In this document: piece by piece, positions 1 to 8,228 of the stretch
Layout: each line of letters starts with the position of its first letter
How positions within the stretch are numbered: the first letter of the stretch is position 1
Source of the DNA: Lampris incognitus
Taxonomy: Eukaryota; Chordata; Actinopteri; Lampriformes; Lampridae
DNA: 64,000 nt
Assembly (NCBI RefSeq): GCF_029633865.1
Contig: NC_079214.1
Coordinates: forward strand, 29,857,957 to 29,921,956
Direction of reading: 5' to 3'
Made by a program: the position numbers and the translations under genes
Notes under the pieces: model-generated
Database searches by the model: none
Told to the model about the DNA's origin: nothing
The model's input: only the letters and a program-made list of their open reading frames with translations

Positions 1-754
1 GTCAGCGACAATGGTCCGCAGTTCACCTCAAGTGATTTTGCGGATTTTCTCAAAGCGAATGGGATGAAACATGTCCACTCTGCACCCTTTCACTCAGCCA
101 CAAACGGGTTGGCGGAACGTTTTGTGCAGACACTTAAGTGGTCATTGAAAGCTTCCAGGGGGTAGACCACGATGTGACATCAACTGGATTCGTTCCTGCT
201 CCCCATGCCACAACGAATGAGTCTCCGGCCATGCTCTTCCTTCGCCGTCGGCTCCGCTCCCGCTTTGACCTCCTCAAGCCAAGTGTGGCAGCCGTGGTGG
301 GTCAGGCACAGACAGGCCGGGAGGGTCGCAGGGCCCCATTCGCCAAGGACAAAGACTTCACGCCTGGGGACTCTGTTCTGGTGCATGATTATAGACGGGG
401 GAGGAGAAGTGGATGCCAGGTGTGGTGGTGTCTCAGGCGGGGCCAGTGTCCTACATGGTAGATGTGGGGTCAGGGCTACACTGGAAACACCACACAGATC
501 AGATGAGGGCCTGCGACCCGGAAATGCTCACGTCTTGAGAGCCACCACAACCCACCTCATTGGACCAAACAGCTACTGCCCCCACGAAAGATCCAGTGCC
601 TTTTCCCCCAGTGGGTAGGCAGGATTCCCCCCCGAAAAGTCACTCAGTCCCACAAACGGAGCCAGTAAACTCAGGGCCATGGACTGTTCCCTCAGAGACT
701 GTTAGGAGGTACCCTACACGGGAAAGAAAACTCCCAGACGGCCTCAATCTGTAA
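1..754 (+). pseudogene. Gypsy pol 3' end (integrase C-terminal part), broken
   Basis: This is the C-terminal end of a Ty3/Gypsy polyprotein; the rest lies left of the window. Frame 1 opens with the integrase DNGPQF box (second catalytic Asp) and reaches the catalytic Glu in NGLAERFVQ near base 115. It meets an in-frame TAG near base 163. The downstream half, with SPAMLF, FTPGDSVLVHD and a tail ending RKLPDGLNL before the stop at 752-754, needs several frame changes. The integrase would insert cDNA into chromosomes; this copy cannot. Family assignment rests on motif order; the exact lineage is not determined. Confidence 0.85.
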
Positions 755-1008
755 TGGACTTTGGGTTAAAGGGGCACTCGCCACAATAGGTTAGTTAGTG
801 AGTTGGGCAGTTTTCCACTGCTCACCCAGGTTGGGTAACATGTGCAAGTCCTGTTTTTTGTTTTTGTTTTTTAATGCAAGTGATAGTAGGATGTTTTGAG
901 TTATGTTGTCTGTTTTAAAGTATTCCATGTTGTTCTGCAGGAATATTCGGGTGTTATTCAGGAGATATAAATAGGCATCCAGGTTTTTCGGGGAACTTCA
1001 AGCTAAAT

Positions 1009-1326
1009 AAGTGGGGAGAAAATGTGATATATTTTGTTTGTCTGCTCTGGACACTTCCCTGGGGTGCCGTTAGAGAGCGCCAGTGTTTATATATATATGG
1101 GGCATTGTAGTGACCCACTTGCAGGGGAGTATTCACCATGCGGGCCAGAGACGGTCCCTTTAAGACAGTGGGCGGGGGTTAGCAAAGGGTATTGTGGGTA
1201 GACACGAGGCTGAGGTTTAGCAGAAAGAACTACTGACTTAGTTTTAGTTGGAGGAAATAAACGACCTAATGACTGTGGTCAAAAGGAGAAGTGGTCTTGT
1301 CTCCTTTCTTTCATCCTCCACGGCAT
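1009..1326 (+). repeat. Probable 3' LTR of the left-edge Gypsy element
   Basis: A purine-rich tract at 1009-1022, suitable as a polypurine tract, is followed by TGTGATAT at 1023. An AATAAA lies at 1254-1259 and a CA at about 1325. The order of pol stop, polypurine tract and LTR is as expected, but the second LTR is outside the window, so both ends are inferred. The 755-1008 interval is the untranslated 3' part of the element. Confidence 0.4.
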
Positions 1327-1799
1327 CACTGTTTCCGGGTTGTCTTATTCTGCACTCTCCCTCTGGAATAAAGTCGGACCACAGCACAATGAAAGTCCGC
1401 TTCGCTCCTGTTATTTTATTACGTACTTCAAGTTTAGTAAAGAGAAGTCGGTGACTTCCGTCTGTGAATCTAACAAGAAAGTTCATCAATATCGTCACAA
1501 GCATCATAAAAACATTGCCAGTCAGTGCAGCAAAAACATGCCTGAAGAGAGGAGACACTGTCCTCTGACCAAGTCTACTTTTTTCTCCCCACACTCAAGG
1601 CTCCTGAAGGAGGGTTTGTACATGGGCACACTGTTCTCGTACGACGGACCAAAGGAAGACATGGACAAGTACTTGTAAGCGCCGCACACTGAATACTACT
1701 TTTCAGTGTACTACTACTAGACATACTACAGGTCTATCGTAGTGTTCTTTTGTGTGGTGGCACAAGTCACATACTGTTCGTATGTCCTCAGAGTCTTGT

Positions 1800-1944
1800 T
1801 TAAAATACAGTGGTTAAAATCCCCAAGCATAAATAGGCGCTTTTCACAATGACGTCAATTAAACTTCCGCCATTCCGCGAAGCAGGTATCTTCACTTCCG
1901 TTTGCGCCGTAGACGACTCGCGGATGTAGAGACGACTTCTGAAC
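1800..1944 (+). promoter_or_regulatory. Candidate host promoter (CRE plus ETS sites)
   Basis: A full CRE palindrome TGACGTCA lies at 1850-1857. Two ACTTCCG ETS-type sites follow at 1863 and 1894, with a GC-containing stretch after them and a possible exon with a good splice donor downstream. This cluster is typical of vertebrate housekeeping promoters. No known gene could be attached, so this is inference from motifs. Confidence 0.35.
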
Positions 1945-1979
1945 ATGCAGGAATGCTCAACCTGGAGTAATTTCGAAAG
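1945..1979 (+). other. Possible first coding exon with splice donor
   Basis: An ATG at 1945, with an upstream in-frame TAG, opens a 12-codon stretch that runs into AAAG/GTAAGA at 1979/1980, a strong donor. The predicted peptide begins [13 protein letters not shown] do not recognise it. It could equally be a short upstream ORF in a 5' UTR exon. The next exon is not identified; the phase does not fit the exon at 50023 in that exon's long frame. Confidence 0.25.
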
Positions 1980-2020
1980 GTAAGACTAGCTAATCATGGT
2001 CATATGATTATGACTATATT

Positions 2021-2023
<3 letters not shown>

Positions 2024-2051
<28 letters not shown>

Positions 2052-2074
2052 TTCTTTAAAGTATTTTTTTCTGA

Positions 2075-2143
<69 letters not shown>

Positions 2144-2215
2144 GATCAGTCTGTCTGTCTATCTATCAGTCTATTTGTCTATCTGTGTCTGTCCGTCTAT
2201 CTATCGATCTAAATT
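2024..2215. repeat. Compound (CTGT)n/(CTAT)n microsatellite
   Basis: Runs of CTGT at 2024-2051, then CTAT at about 2074-2142, then mixed CTAT/CTGT to 2215. The open frames here are low-complexity translations of the repeat and not genes. Confidence 0.95.
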
Positions 2216-2217
2216 TA

Positions 2218-2584
2218 GCTCAAAAAGTAAGGAAATTTGTGTTTGGTAGATTATTTCTTTGTTGTAACAATGCTTCTTGGCAATAAATCTTATATCAGGC
2301 ACCTGATTGTCCGCACCTGGGGTACCAGAAGCTCAAAACAAGAGTCAATAGCAACAGCAAAATAAGCTGTTTGGCATTGGCAGAGAAGATTTGGCAATTT
2401 TTTCATGGGCGCAACCCACATACTCAGCTCTGCTGCTCATCCCACAAATGCATGTTCCTTACAAATGTGGCACCATTTAAAAGGGAAATAAACAGGCTTT
2501 CCAACGGTATAAGATTTATTGTCAAGAAGCATTGTTAGAACAAAGAAATAATCTACCAAATACAAAGTTCCTTACTTTTTGTGC
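2218..2584. mobile_element. MITE with 77-bp terminal inverted repeats
   Basis: The left arm 2218-2294 and right arm 2508-2584 are near-perfect reverse complements; termini read GCTCAAAAAGTAAGG and, inverted, GCACAAAAAGTAAGG. A TA dinucleotide flanks each end, suggesting a TA target site as in Tc1/mariner-type elements. The 213-bp centre has no coding capacity. It is a non-autonomous DNA transposon sitting between two microsatellites. Confidence 0.85.
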
Positions 2585-2608
2585 TAAGAATATCTATCTG
2601 TCTGTCTG

Positions 2609-2706
2609 TCTATGTATGTATGTGTAACCCGCACATGTATGTATGTATGTATGTATGTATGTATGTATGTATGTATGTATGTATGTATGTATGTATGTAT
2701 GTATGT
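2609..2706. repeat. (ATGT)n microsatellite
   Basis: Tandem ATGT, interrupted once near 2623-2634, followed by a few CTAT units. Confidence 0.95.
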
Positions 2707-2866
2707 ACCTATCCATCTATCTATTTTTCATAATACTGCAGGTCTTATGACACATAGCATGGCTGAAATATTTTAGTTTGCGTCTCTGAATGGTGGACAG
2801 AAGGATCATATTTGTTCCAAGCTGATGTAGCACACTTTCATTTGTTCGTTTTTCTATCCAACCTAT
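2706..2866 (-). pseudogene. LINE fragment A, distal half (split by Gypsy-1)
   Basis: The reverse strand encodes the extreme C-terminal part of a non-LTR retrotransposon reverse transcriptase. The peptide includes RTNESVLHQLG followed by an RRKLKYFSHA segment, a pattern common after the RT domain of several LINE clades. It continues directly from the 6944-7098 fragment once Gypsy-1 and one CTAT target copy are ignored. Only the end of the protein is present. Confidence 0.7.
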
Positions 2867-3396
2867 TGTCGCGGGACTGGGTTTAGATGTTCTTATATTA
2901 AGTAGTTGGAGGCTGGGAATTATGGTGCGACAACACAGTCTCTGGCGTTAATTAGCCGGGCTAGGCTACGGGTTTAGCAACCCACCTTGCACTGCTCCTG
3001 CAGTCTGCAGACGATGACGGACGCTGGCTAGCCTGGCTGGGATGGTCTCACTCTGCAGACACTCGCACTGTCACTGGCTGCACACTCTGATCTCTCTCTG
3101 GGGGCTGGTAATCACTCTTACTGGTTCTATTATGGTCGTCGCTGGTTAGTCACTGTCTAGCGTCAGCTCAGTCGAGGTGTAGGAGTCAGGAATGTTACGT
3201 CTGATCGCTAACACGTTATGCTAAGCTAACACTGTGTGACAGTCTGTAAACCACTATAACAACTAACTCACGCTGTGCTGTGCAATGGATAACAATAGGC
3301 AGCACGCACGCATTCCTAAGTCTCTTCTCATTGGCTAACAGGGTCTCGCGTTACTTTAGTCAGACTGTCTGTCTGTCAGGGAGCTGTCCCGCAACA
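2867..3396 (-). repeat. Gypsy-1 3' LTR (530 bp)
   Basis: Begins TGTCGCGGG and ends CCCGCAACA on the + strand, an inverted TGT...ACA terminus; matches 6414-6943 along its whole length by eye. A G-rich polypurine tract on the minus strand lies at 3397-3412, immediately inside it. Confidence 0.95.
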
Positions 3397-3412
3397 CTAC
3401 CCCCCCTTTAGA
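3397..3412 (-). promoter_or_regulatory. Gypsy-1 polypurine tract
   Basis: Reads as AAAGGGGGGG plus TAG on the minus strand, directly adjoining the LTR; the expected primer for plus-strand cDNA synthesis. The interval 3413-3610 is the 3' untranslated part of the element. Confidence 0.8.
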
Positions 3413-3610
3413 TTGTTGAGTCCCTTCAACATAAAGATAAAATAACTCTGGGAACTAGAGTCGGAATTACACCCGGGACAAAACACCCGGCACACAACTA
3501 GGCCCGGAACTAAGGGCGTCAAAATAAACTGGTTGGGTGGTCACTATTAAAGTAGGACTCCTGTGACTAGCCTAGTAACCCCCTAAGTCAACTAGTCACG
3601 TCCGTCAAGA

Positions 3611-6262
3611 TCAGTCTCGAACAGAGTCCCGGAGCCAGGCAGGCGGCCGGACTGGTCTGCCCCGTCTAGTGGTGGGGAGGGGCAGGGGCTCAGCAACGTC
3701 TGCTTCGGCTCCCTCTGGGTCAGGGGCGGAAGACTGCCCGCCTGGAACACGGGCTGCGGCCTCTCGGCGTCGAGTAGTGGTCGGCTCCCCTGGAGAACTG
3801 CTGGCAGCCAAGGGCGGAGACAAGGAGGGAGACACCTGGGCGCTCGTGGGGCTTTCATGGGGCTTTCGTGGGGCTTTCGTGGGGCTTTCATGGGGCTTGA
3901 GCTTGAGCCCGCTGGCTTGGACCCGCTCGAGGACGATGGCCAGGTTCTTCAACCCATCTTCAACACTGCGGCCAATGACGATGACGTCATCTAGGTACAC
4001 GAGGAGGCTCTTCCACTGCAACCCGCGCAGGACAACCTCCATGGCCCTCTGGAAGGTGCCTGGCGCGTTGCAGAGTCCGAAAGGCATTCGGGCGTACTCG
4101 TACAGGCCATAGCGAGTAATGAAGGCCGTCTTGCATCGGTCAGCAGGATGGACTCCAATTTGCCAGTATCCACTCTGCATGTCTAACGTGGAGAACACGG
4201 TTGCGCCTTCCAGGGTGTCCAGACACTCTTCAATCCTTGGAAGCGGGTACGCGTCCTTCAGCGTCAGTTCATTGAGTCTTCGGTAGTCGATACACCATCG
4301 AACGCCTCCATCTTTCTTCCTCACCCGGACCACAGGTGAAGCCCACTCAGACGTCGATGGCGTTATCACTCCAGCCTTCAGCATTTCCTGGAGGTGCTGT
4401 TCCTCCTCTTGCTGGAACCCCAGCGGTGTGCGGCGGGTTGCCTGGTGTACTGGGCGTCCCTCTCCAGTGTCGATGCGGTGCTGGACAGCATCAAAACAGC
4501 CCAGGTCGTCGTTTGCTGCTGCAAAGACCTCCTTGTGCTTGACCAGAAGCTGCAGTAGGGCTCTCTGCTGCCCCTCTTCGAGCTCCTTACTGGCGGCTGC
4601 ATACAGGGATGACAGATGGTCTGGTAGATCCAAGGCTGTTGCGGACTCCAGCCGTCGCACTGACACTTGTTCCTTCTCCGCCGGGTTCGTGGGGTTCGGC
4701 TCTAGGGACGGGGTTTCCTCTGCCTCAACCAACACGCCCAAGCAAACACCTCTCCTTAGGGTCACTTCGCGGGGCGACAAGTTGCATAGTCGCACAGGGA
4801 CTCTCTTGGCAACGTCGACTACTACACTGCCTGAAGAGACTCCTTCTGCAAGGCCAGTGGGCTCCAGGACGGCAGAAATTCCTGGCTTTGGGCCTTCCAC
4901 TAGACCCCAGACGTCGCGTTCGCTCTCCGCTGGTAAAGTCGAGGGGCACTCCAGCAGTACTCTGGAAACCGTGTACTCTCCTAGCGACCTGCCTATGACG
5001 ACAGTGCCGATCGGTTCTCCATCAACGTGTACTTGTCCTCCGACCGAAACTGTGACTCTGGCGGCTAGCATAAAGTCCAGACCCAGGAGAAAGGGGTCGC
5101 GGATGGGTGCGACGTAGACGTCCCAGTCCTTGGTCTTACGGCCCAAGCGGATGGTGACTCTATACTTCGGAGTCTCGGTCATTTCTTTCCCCTCCTCCGC
5201 GTTCCTCAGGACGGCAGTCCCCACACTTGGCTGACCAGCTAGCTCCAGCTGACGGAAGGTGTCTTCAGACATGACGGTCGCCTCCGCGCCGGTGTCCACA
5301 ACGCACTTGAGTTCCAGTTTGTTGACCGTGATGGGCACTACCAGACTAGGACCATCTCCTGCTGCTCGGTTTATGCGGGGTGCTGGCTGGCTATCGGCCT
5401 TTTCCTTGACGTGAGGGCTCGGTGAGCGGGAGGTGCAGTCTCGTTGGAAGTGGCCCTGGCCTCCACACTGGTAACAGGAGCCTCTAGGGGTGGCGCCCGG
5501 ACTCGGTGATTGGTAACGCCGCTGCCCATTAGTGCTGCTCGCCGGCCGCTCTAGAGTTCTGCCCCGTTCCTCCTTCTTCTGTTCGGCTGTGTCGGATGTC
5601 AGCTGCGGGGGGGACGGTTTCCAGGAACGCCGCATTTCCTGCAGCAGCGCCGCTACCTCGGCTTTCAACTCCTTGATGTCAGCATTTAGGTCGGACTGCG
5701 TCGCGCCGGTGGCCGTCGATGTCGGGTTTGGCGCTCCCCCTTTACGCTCCGCTGGAGTACTGGTGACAAGGGGTTTGGGATGGTGACTTCTGTTGCGGCC
5801 ATCCGCTACTGGGCCGACATTCTCCATTCCCGGGGGCAAAGCATATTCACGGGGTCTCACATCCGGTCCGTCTGGACGGGGGACCAGTGGAGTAGTTAAC
5901 TCCATGTCCTGCACCTCCAATGTTGTAATGCTATGACTGGCTCCATGGCCACTATCAAAGCCCTCCTGATAGCCATTGAATGGCTGCGGGGAACTAGGGA
6001 GCGGGTGGAGTCCCGTGCTCAATTGCTGCACAGCGGGAGGTTGGGGATGTGGCACAACTCGCCCGACAAGTACCCCTTTAAGCATGCACTTCACCTCCTC
6101 CATTGATTGTTCCTGCTTTTCTTGGTTAAGGAGGGACCGCTCAAACATTTGGGCTAGACGACACATCTGCTTTTCCATTTCGCTTTCCACAGCGCTATCC
6201 TCTCCCCCCCCTACAGCACCGTGCTCCACGTGCTCGATCTCCTCAGTAGGTTCCAACATCAT
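3611..6262 (-). CDS. Gypsy-1 gag-PR-partial RT fusion protein (883 aa)
   Basis: Single open frame from ATG at 6262. Residues 1-230 are an acidic start, a coiled segment and a linker; the capsid domain seen in Gypsy-2 is missing. A CCHC zinc knuckle (CYQCGGQGHFQRDC) is near residue 261. A retropepsin with VDTGAEATVMS is near 320. Reverse transcriptase runs from about 590 and includes YLDDV near 755. The frame then leaves RT at LKLKP (about 790), crosses an 11-bp tandem array and ends in the C-terminal tail normally found after integrase (RRGRPVRPPAWL). RNase H and integrase are absent. Despite two large deletions no stop occurs, which suggests selection or great youth. Confidence 0.9.
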   Translation of the reverse strand: MMLEPTEEIEHVEHGAVGGGEDSAVESEMEKQMCRLAQMFERSLLNQEKQEQSMEEVKCMLKGVLVGRVVPHPQPPAVQQLSTGLHPLPSSPQPFNGYQEGFDSGHGASHSITTLEVQDMELTTPLVPRPDGPDVRPREYALPPGMENVGPVADGRNRSHHPKPLVTSTPAERKGGAPNPTSTATGATQSDLNADIKELKAEVAALLQEMRRSWKPSPPQLTSDTAEQKKEERGRTLERPASSTNGQRRYQSPSPGATPRGSCYQCGGQGHFQRDCTSRSPSPHVKEKADSQPAPRINRAAGDGPSLVVPITVNKLELKCVVDTGAEATVMSEDTFRQLELAGQPSVGTAVLRNAEEGKEMTETPKYRVTIRLGRKTKDWDVYVAPIRDPFLLGLDFMLAARVTVSVGGQVHVDGEPIGTVVIGRSLGEYTVSRVLLECPSTLPAESERDVWGLVEGPKPGISAVLEPTGLAEGVSSGSVVVDVAKRVPVRLCNLSPREVTLRRGVCLGVLVEAEETPSLEPNPTNPAEKEQVSVRRLESATALDLPDHLSSLYAAASKELEEGQQRALLQLLVKHKEVFAAANDDLGCFDAVQHRIDTGEGRPVHQATRRTPLGFQQEEEQHLQEMLKAGVITPSTSEWASPVVRVRKKDGGVRWCIDYRRLNELTLKDAYPLPRIEECLDTLEGATVFSTLDMQSGYWQIGVHPADRCKTAFITRYGLYEYARMPFGLCNAPGTFQRAMEVVLRGLQWKSLLVYLDDVIVIGRSVEDGLKNLAIVLERVQASGLKLKPHESPTKAPRKPHESPTSAQVSPSLSPPLAASSSPGEPTTTRRREAAARVPGGQSSAPDPEGAEADVAEPLPLPTTRRGRPVRPPAWLRDSVRD
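3847..3900 (-). repeat. 11-bp tandem array at a deletion junction
   Basis: Nearly five copies of GTGGGGCTTTC/ATGGGGCTTTC lie exactly where the Gypsy-1 frame jumps from RT to the protein tail. Translated, it gives a proline/lysine repeat (KPHESP, TKAPR). Confidence 0.85.
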
Positions 6263-6393
6263 CTAGATCACATGCAACGATGGCCTTGATAAAGTGCTAC
6301 TGCACGTAATTAGCCGGTTGCTAGTTAGCAAGGACGCTAACGTAAATAGCAATAGCACCGCTATTCTGTATGGAGACAGAATGCAATCCAATT

Positions 6394-6411
6394 ATCCCAC
6401 TTCTGACACCA
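6394..6411 (-). promoter_or_regulatory. Gypsy-1 primer-binding site, tRNA-Leu type
   Basis: On the minus strand it reads TGGTGTCAGAAGTGGGAT, two bases inside the 5' LTR. This differs at one position from the complement of the tRNA-Leu acceptor end as I know it (TGGTGTCAGGAGTGGGAT). The same site occurs in Gypsy-2 at 14709-14726. The stretch 6263-6393 is leader without other features. Confidence 0.75.
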
Positions 6412-6413
6412 CT

Positions 6414-6943
6414 TGTCGCGGGACTGGGTTTAGATGTTCTTATATTAAGTAGTTGGAGGCTGGGAATTATGGTGCGACAACACAGTCTCTGGCGTTAATT
6501 AGCCGGGCTAGGCTACGGGTTTAGCAACCCACCTTGCACTGCTCCTGCAGTCTGCAGACGATGACGGACGCTGGCTAGCCTGGCTGGGATGGTCTCACTC
6601 TGCAGACACTCGCACTGTCACTGGCTGCACACTCTGATCTCTCTCTGGGGGCTGGTAATCACTCTTACTGGTTCTATTATGGTCGTCGCTGGTTAGTCAC
6701 TGTCTAGCGTCAGCTCAGTCGAGGTGTAGGAGTCAGGAATGTTACGTCTGATCGCTAACACGTTATGCTAAGCTAACACTGTGTGACAGTCTGTAAACCA
6801 CTATAACAACTAACTCACGCTGTGCTGTGCAATGGATAACAATAGGCAGCACGCACGCATTCCTAAGTCTCTTCTCATTGGCTAACAGGGTCTCGCGTTA
6901 CTTTAGTCAGACTGTCTGTCTGTCAGGGAGCTGTCCCGCAACA
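6414..6943 (-). repeat. Gypsy-1 5' LTR (530 bp)
   Basis: Same termini and length as 2867-3396. In element sense this is the promoter-bearing copy, reading leftward. Confidence 0.95.
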
Positions 6944-7098
6944 CTATTCTCAGCAAACGGCGGTAAAACCACATTTCGGCAGCAATGATTGTCTTTTCAT
7001 CTATTTTAGGCAAAGTCCATCCTTCACTTCCGTATATCATGACTGACCATACGACTGTTTGCAGTATCTTCATTTTCAGATTGGTTTAGATGGCGTGA
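6944..7098 (-). pseudogene. LINE fragment A, proximal half
   Basis: Minus-strand translation contains WSVMIYGSEGWTL followed by EMWFYRRLLR, the well-known segment after the RT domain in LINE polymerases. The frame continues across the Gypsy-1 insertion into 2706-2866. 7099-7130 has nothing recognisable. Confidence 0.75.
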
Positions 7099-7130
7099 TC
7101 TTTCCGTAAGTTATTTAGTTGAATTCAAGC

Positions 7131-7404
7131 TCTCTCTCTCAATTCAATTCAATTCAAATTTGCTGTTATTACCATGGCAAATATACATTTGTATTGCAAA
7201 GCATTTTCACATAAAGGACAAAACGAATGCACGAATACAGAACATAATCAACACATGCAATAAAACAACTTACACAGCTACGTCATGGCAACACGATCCT
7301 GTGTGAGTGGATGTATCTGAATTTGTCAGTCTCTTCATGTGTGTGTGTGCGCGCGTGTGAGTGTGTTCACATAAAGGACAAGAACAGTATACAATACAGA
7401 ATAT
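7131..7404 (-). mobile_element. LINE-X 3' UTR and (AATTG)n tail
   Basis: The minus strand ends in repeated GAATT/AATTG at 7131-7155, a known type of LINE 3' tail. It is preceded by UTR with a TG/CG-rich tract (7337-7368) and a partial internal duplication (7212-7264 resembles 7371-7404). It joins 15334 onward across Gypsy-2. Confidence 0.65.
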
Positions 7405-8009
7405 TGTCGCGGTTTTTCTATAGCCCGGATAACTATGGATGGAGGCGGGGACTTTTAGGTGCGACAAACCGGGCTCCACCACCGTTAGCTAGATAGCTGC
7501 GCCAATGATAGGGCTAGCCTGCTAGTTAGCTAGTTAGCCGTGTGCTAATGGGTTAGCAAGCTCACCTTGGGACCAGGGCTGGTGATGGAACAGGGCGGCT
7601 GAGCTCTAGGCGGGGCGGGAGATGGATGGCTGCTCTCCGGGGTGCGTGTCTCTCTCTCTCTGTGTACTCTGGCTCCGGTGTGACCGGGTGAATGTCTCTC
7701 TCAGTCTCTCTGGGGAAGCTCTCGGGGGTAGTCAGCTAGCTACAGGTACCGAGGCAGTCTGCTGCTAACACTACCACTGCTAGCCACCGTATCTACTGTC
7801 TAGCCCAGGATACGCTAGGTTTCCCTGCTCTATCCCACGCTAAGGTGACAGTCTACGATATGGTTACTAAACAGTTCCGGCGCTTTGTCTCTCCCGCGGT
7901 GTCTCATATAGTTGCGTCTGTGACAGCGCGAGCTAACCTGTGATTGGTCCTCTAGCTGCACGAGCCCAGTGCAACATTCCAAGTACATCCTCAGGCATTT
8001 CCCACTACA
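7405..8009 (-). repeat. Gypsy-2 3' LTR (605 bp)
   Basis: TGTCGCGG start and CACTACA end on the + strand. A minus-strand polypurine tract (CTGGAAGGGGGCAG) follows at 8010-8023. 8024-8228 is untranslated. Confidence 0.93.
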
Positions 8010-8228
8010 CTGCCCCCTTCCAGCACTGTTGAGTCCCTTCAACATAAATGAACAACAGACTACAAAGATCAGTCTGATTAATCTAACACGATAAACGGGA
8101 CAGAACACCCGCGAAATGAACTAGGCCCGGAACAAAGGGCGTCAAACAAATGTGGGTGGTCGCTATCCATACTGGACTCTTGTGACTAGCCTAGTAACCC
8201 CCAAGTCAACTAGTCACGTCCGTCAAAG

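Larger units (their letters stand above)
2867..6943 (-). mobile_element. Gypsy-1: LTR retrotransposon, internally deleted, identical LTRs
   Basis: A complete insertion bounded by 530-bp LTRs and a CTAT target duplication (2863-2866 and 6944-6947). The LTRs appear identical by eye, implying recent insertion. On the minus strand the order is 5' LTR, tRNA-type primer site, one 883-codon ORF, polypurine tract, 3' LTR. The ORF lacks the capsid region and everything from late RT through integrase, so the element must rely on enzymes supplied in trans. It shares LTR style, primer site and protein tail with Gypsy-2, its likely autonomous relative. Confidence 0.93.

Noticed and set aside
1340..1678. 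112-codon plus-strand frame
   Set aside because: No domain, Ser/Lys-rich, next to a decayed LTR; not supported as a gene.
2004..2249. Open frame of repeated SIYL/SVYL
   Set aside because: Translation of CTAT/CTGT microsatellites; no gene.
4336..5117. Plus-strand open frames within Gypsy-1
   Set aside because: Shadows of the minus-strand 883-aa frame with no recognisable domain. The same applies to plus-strand frames in Gypsy-2 and Gypsy-5.
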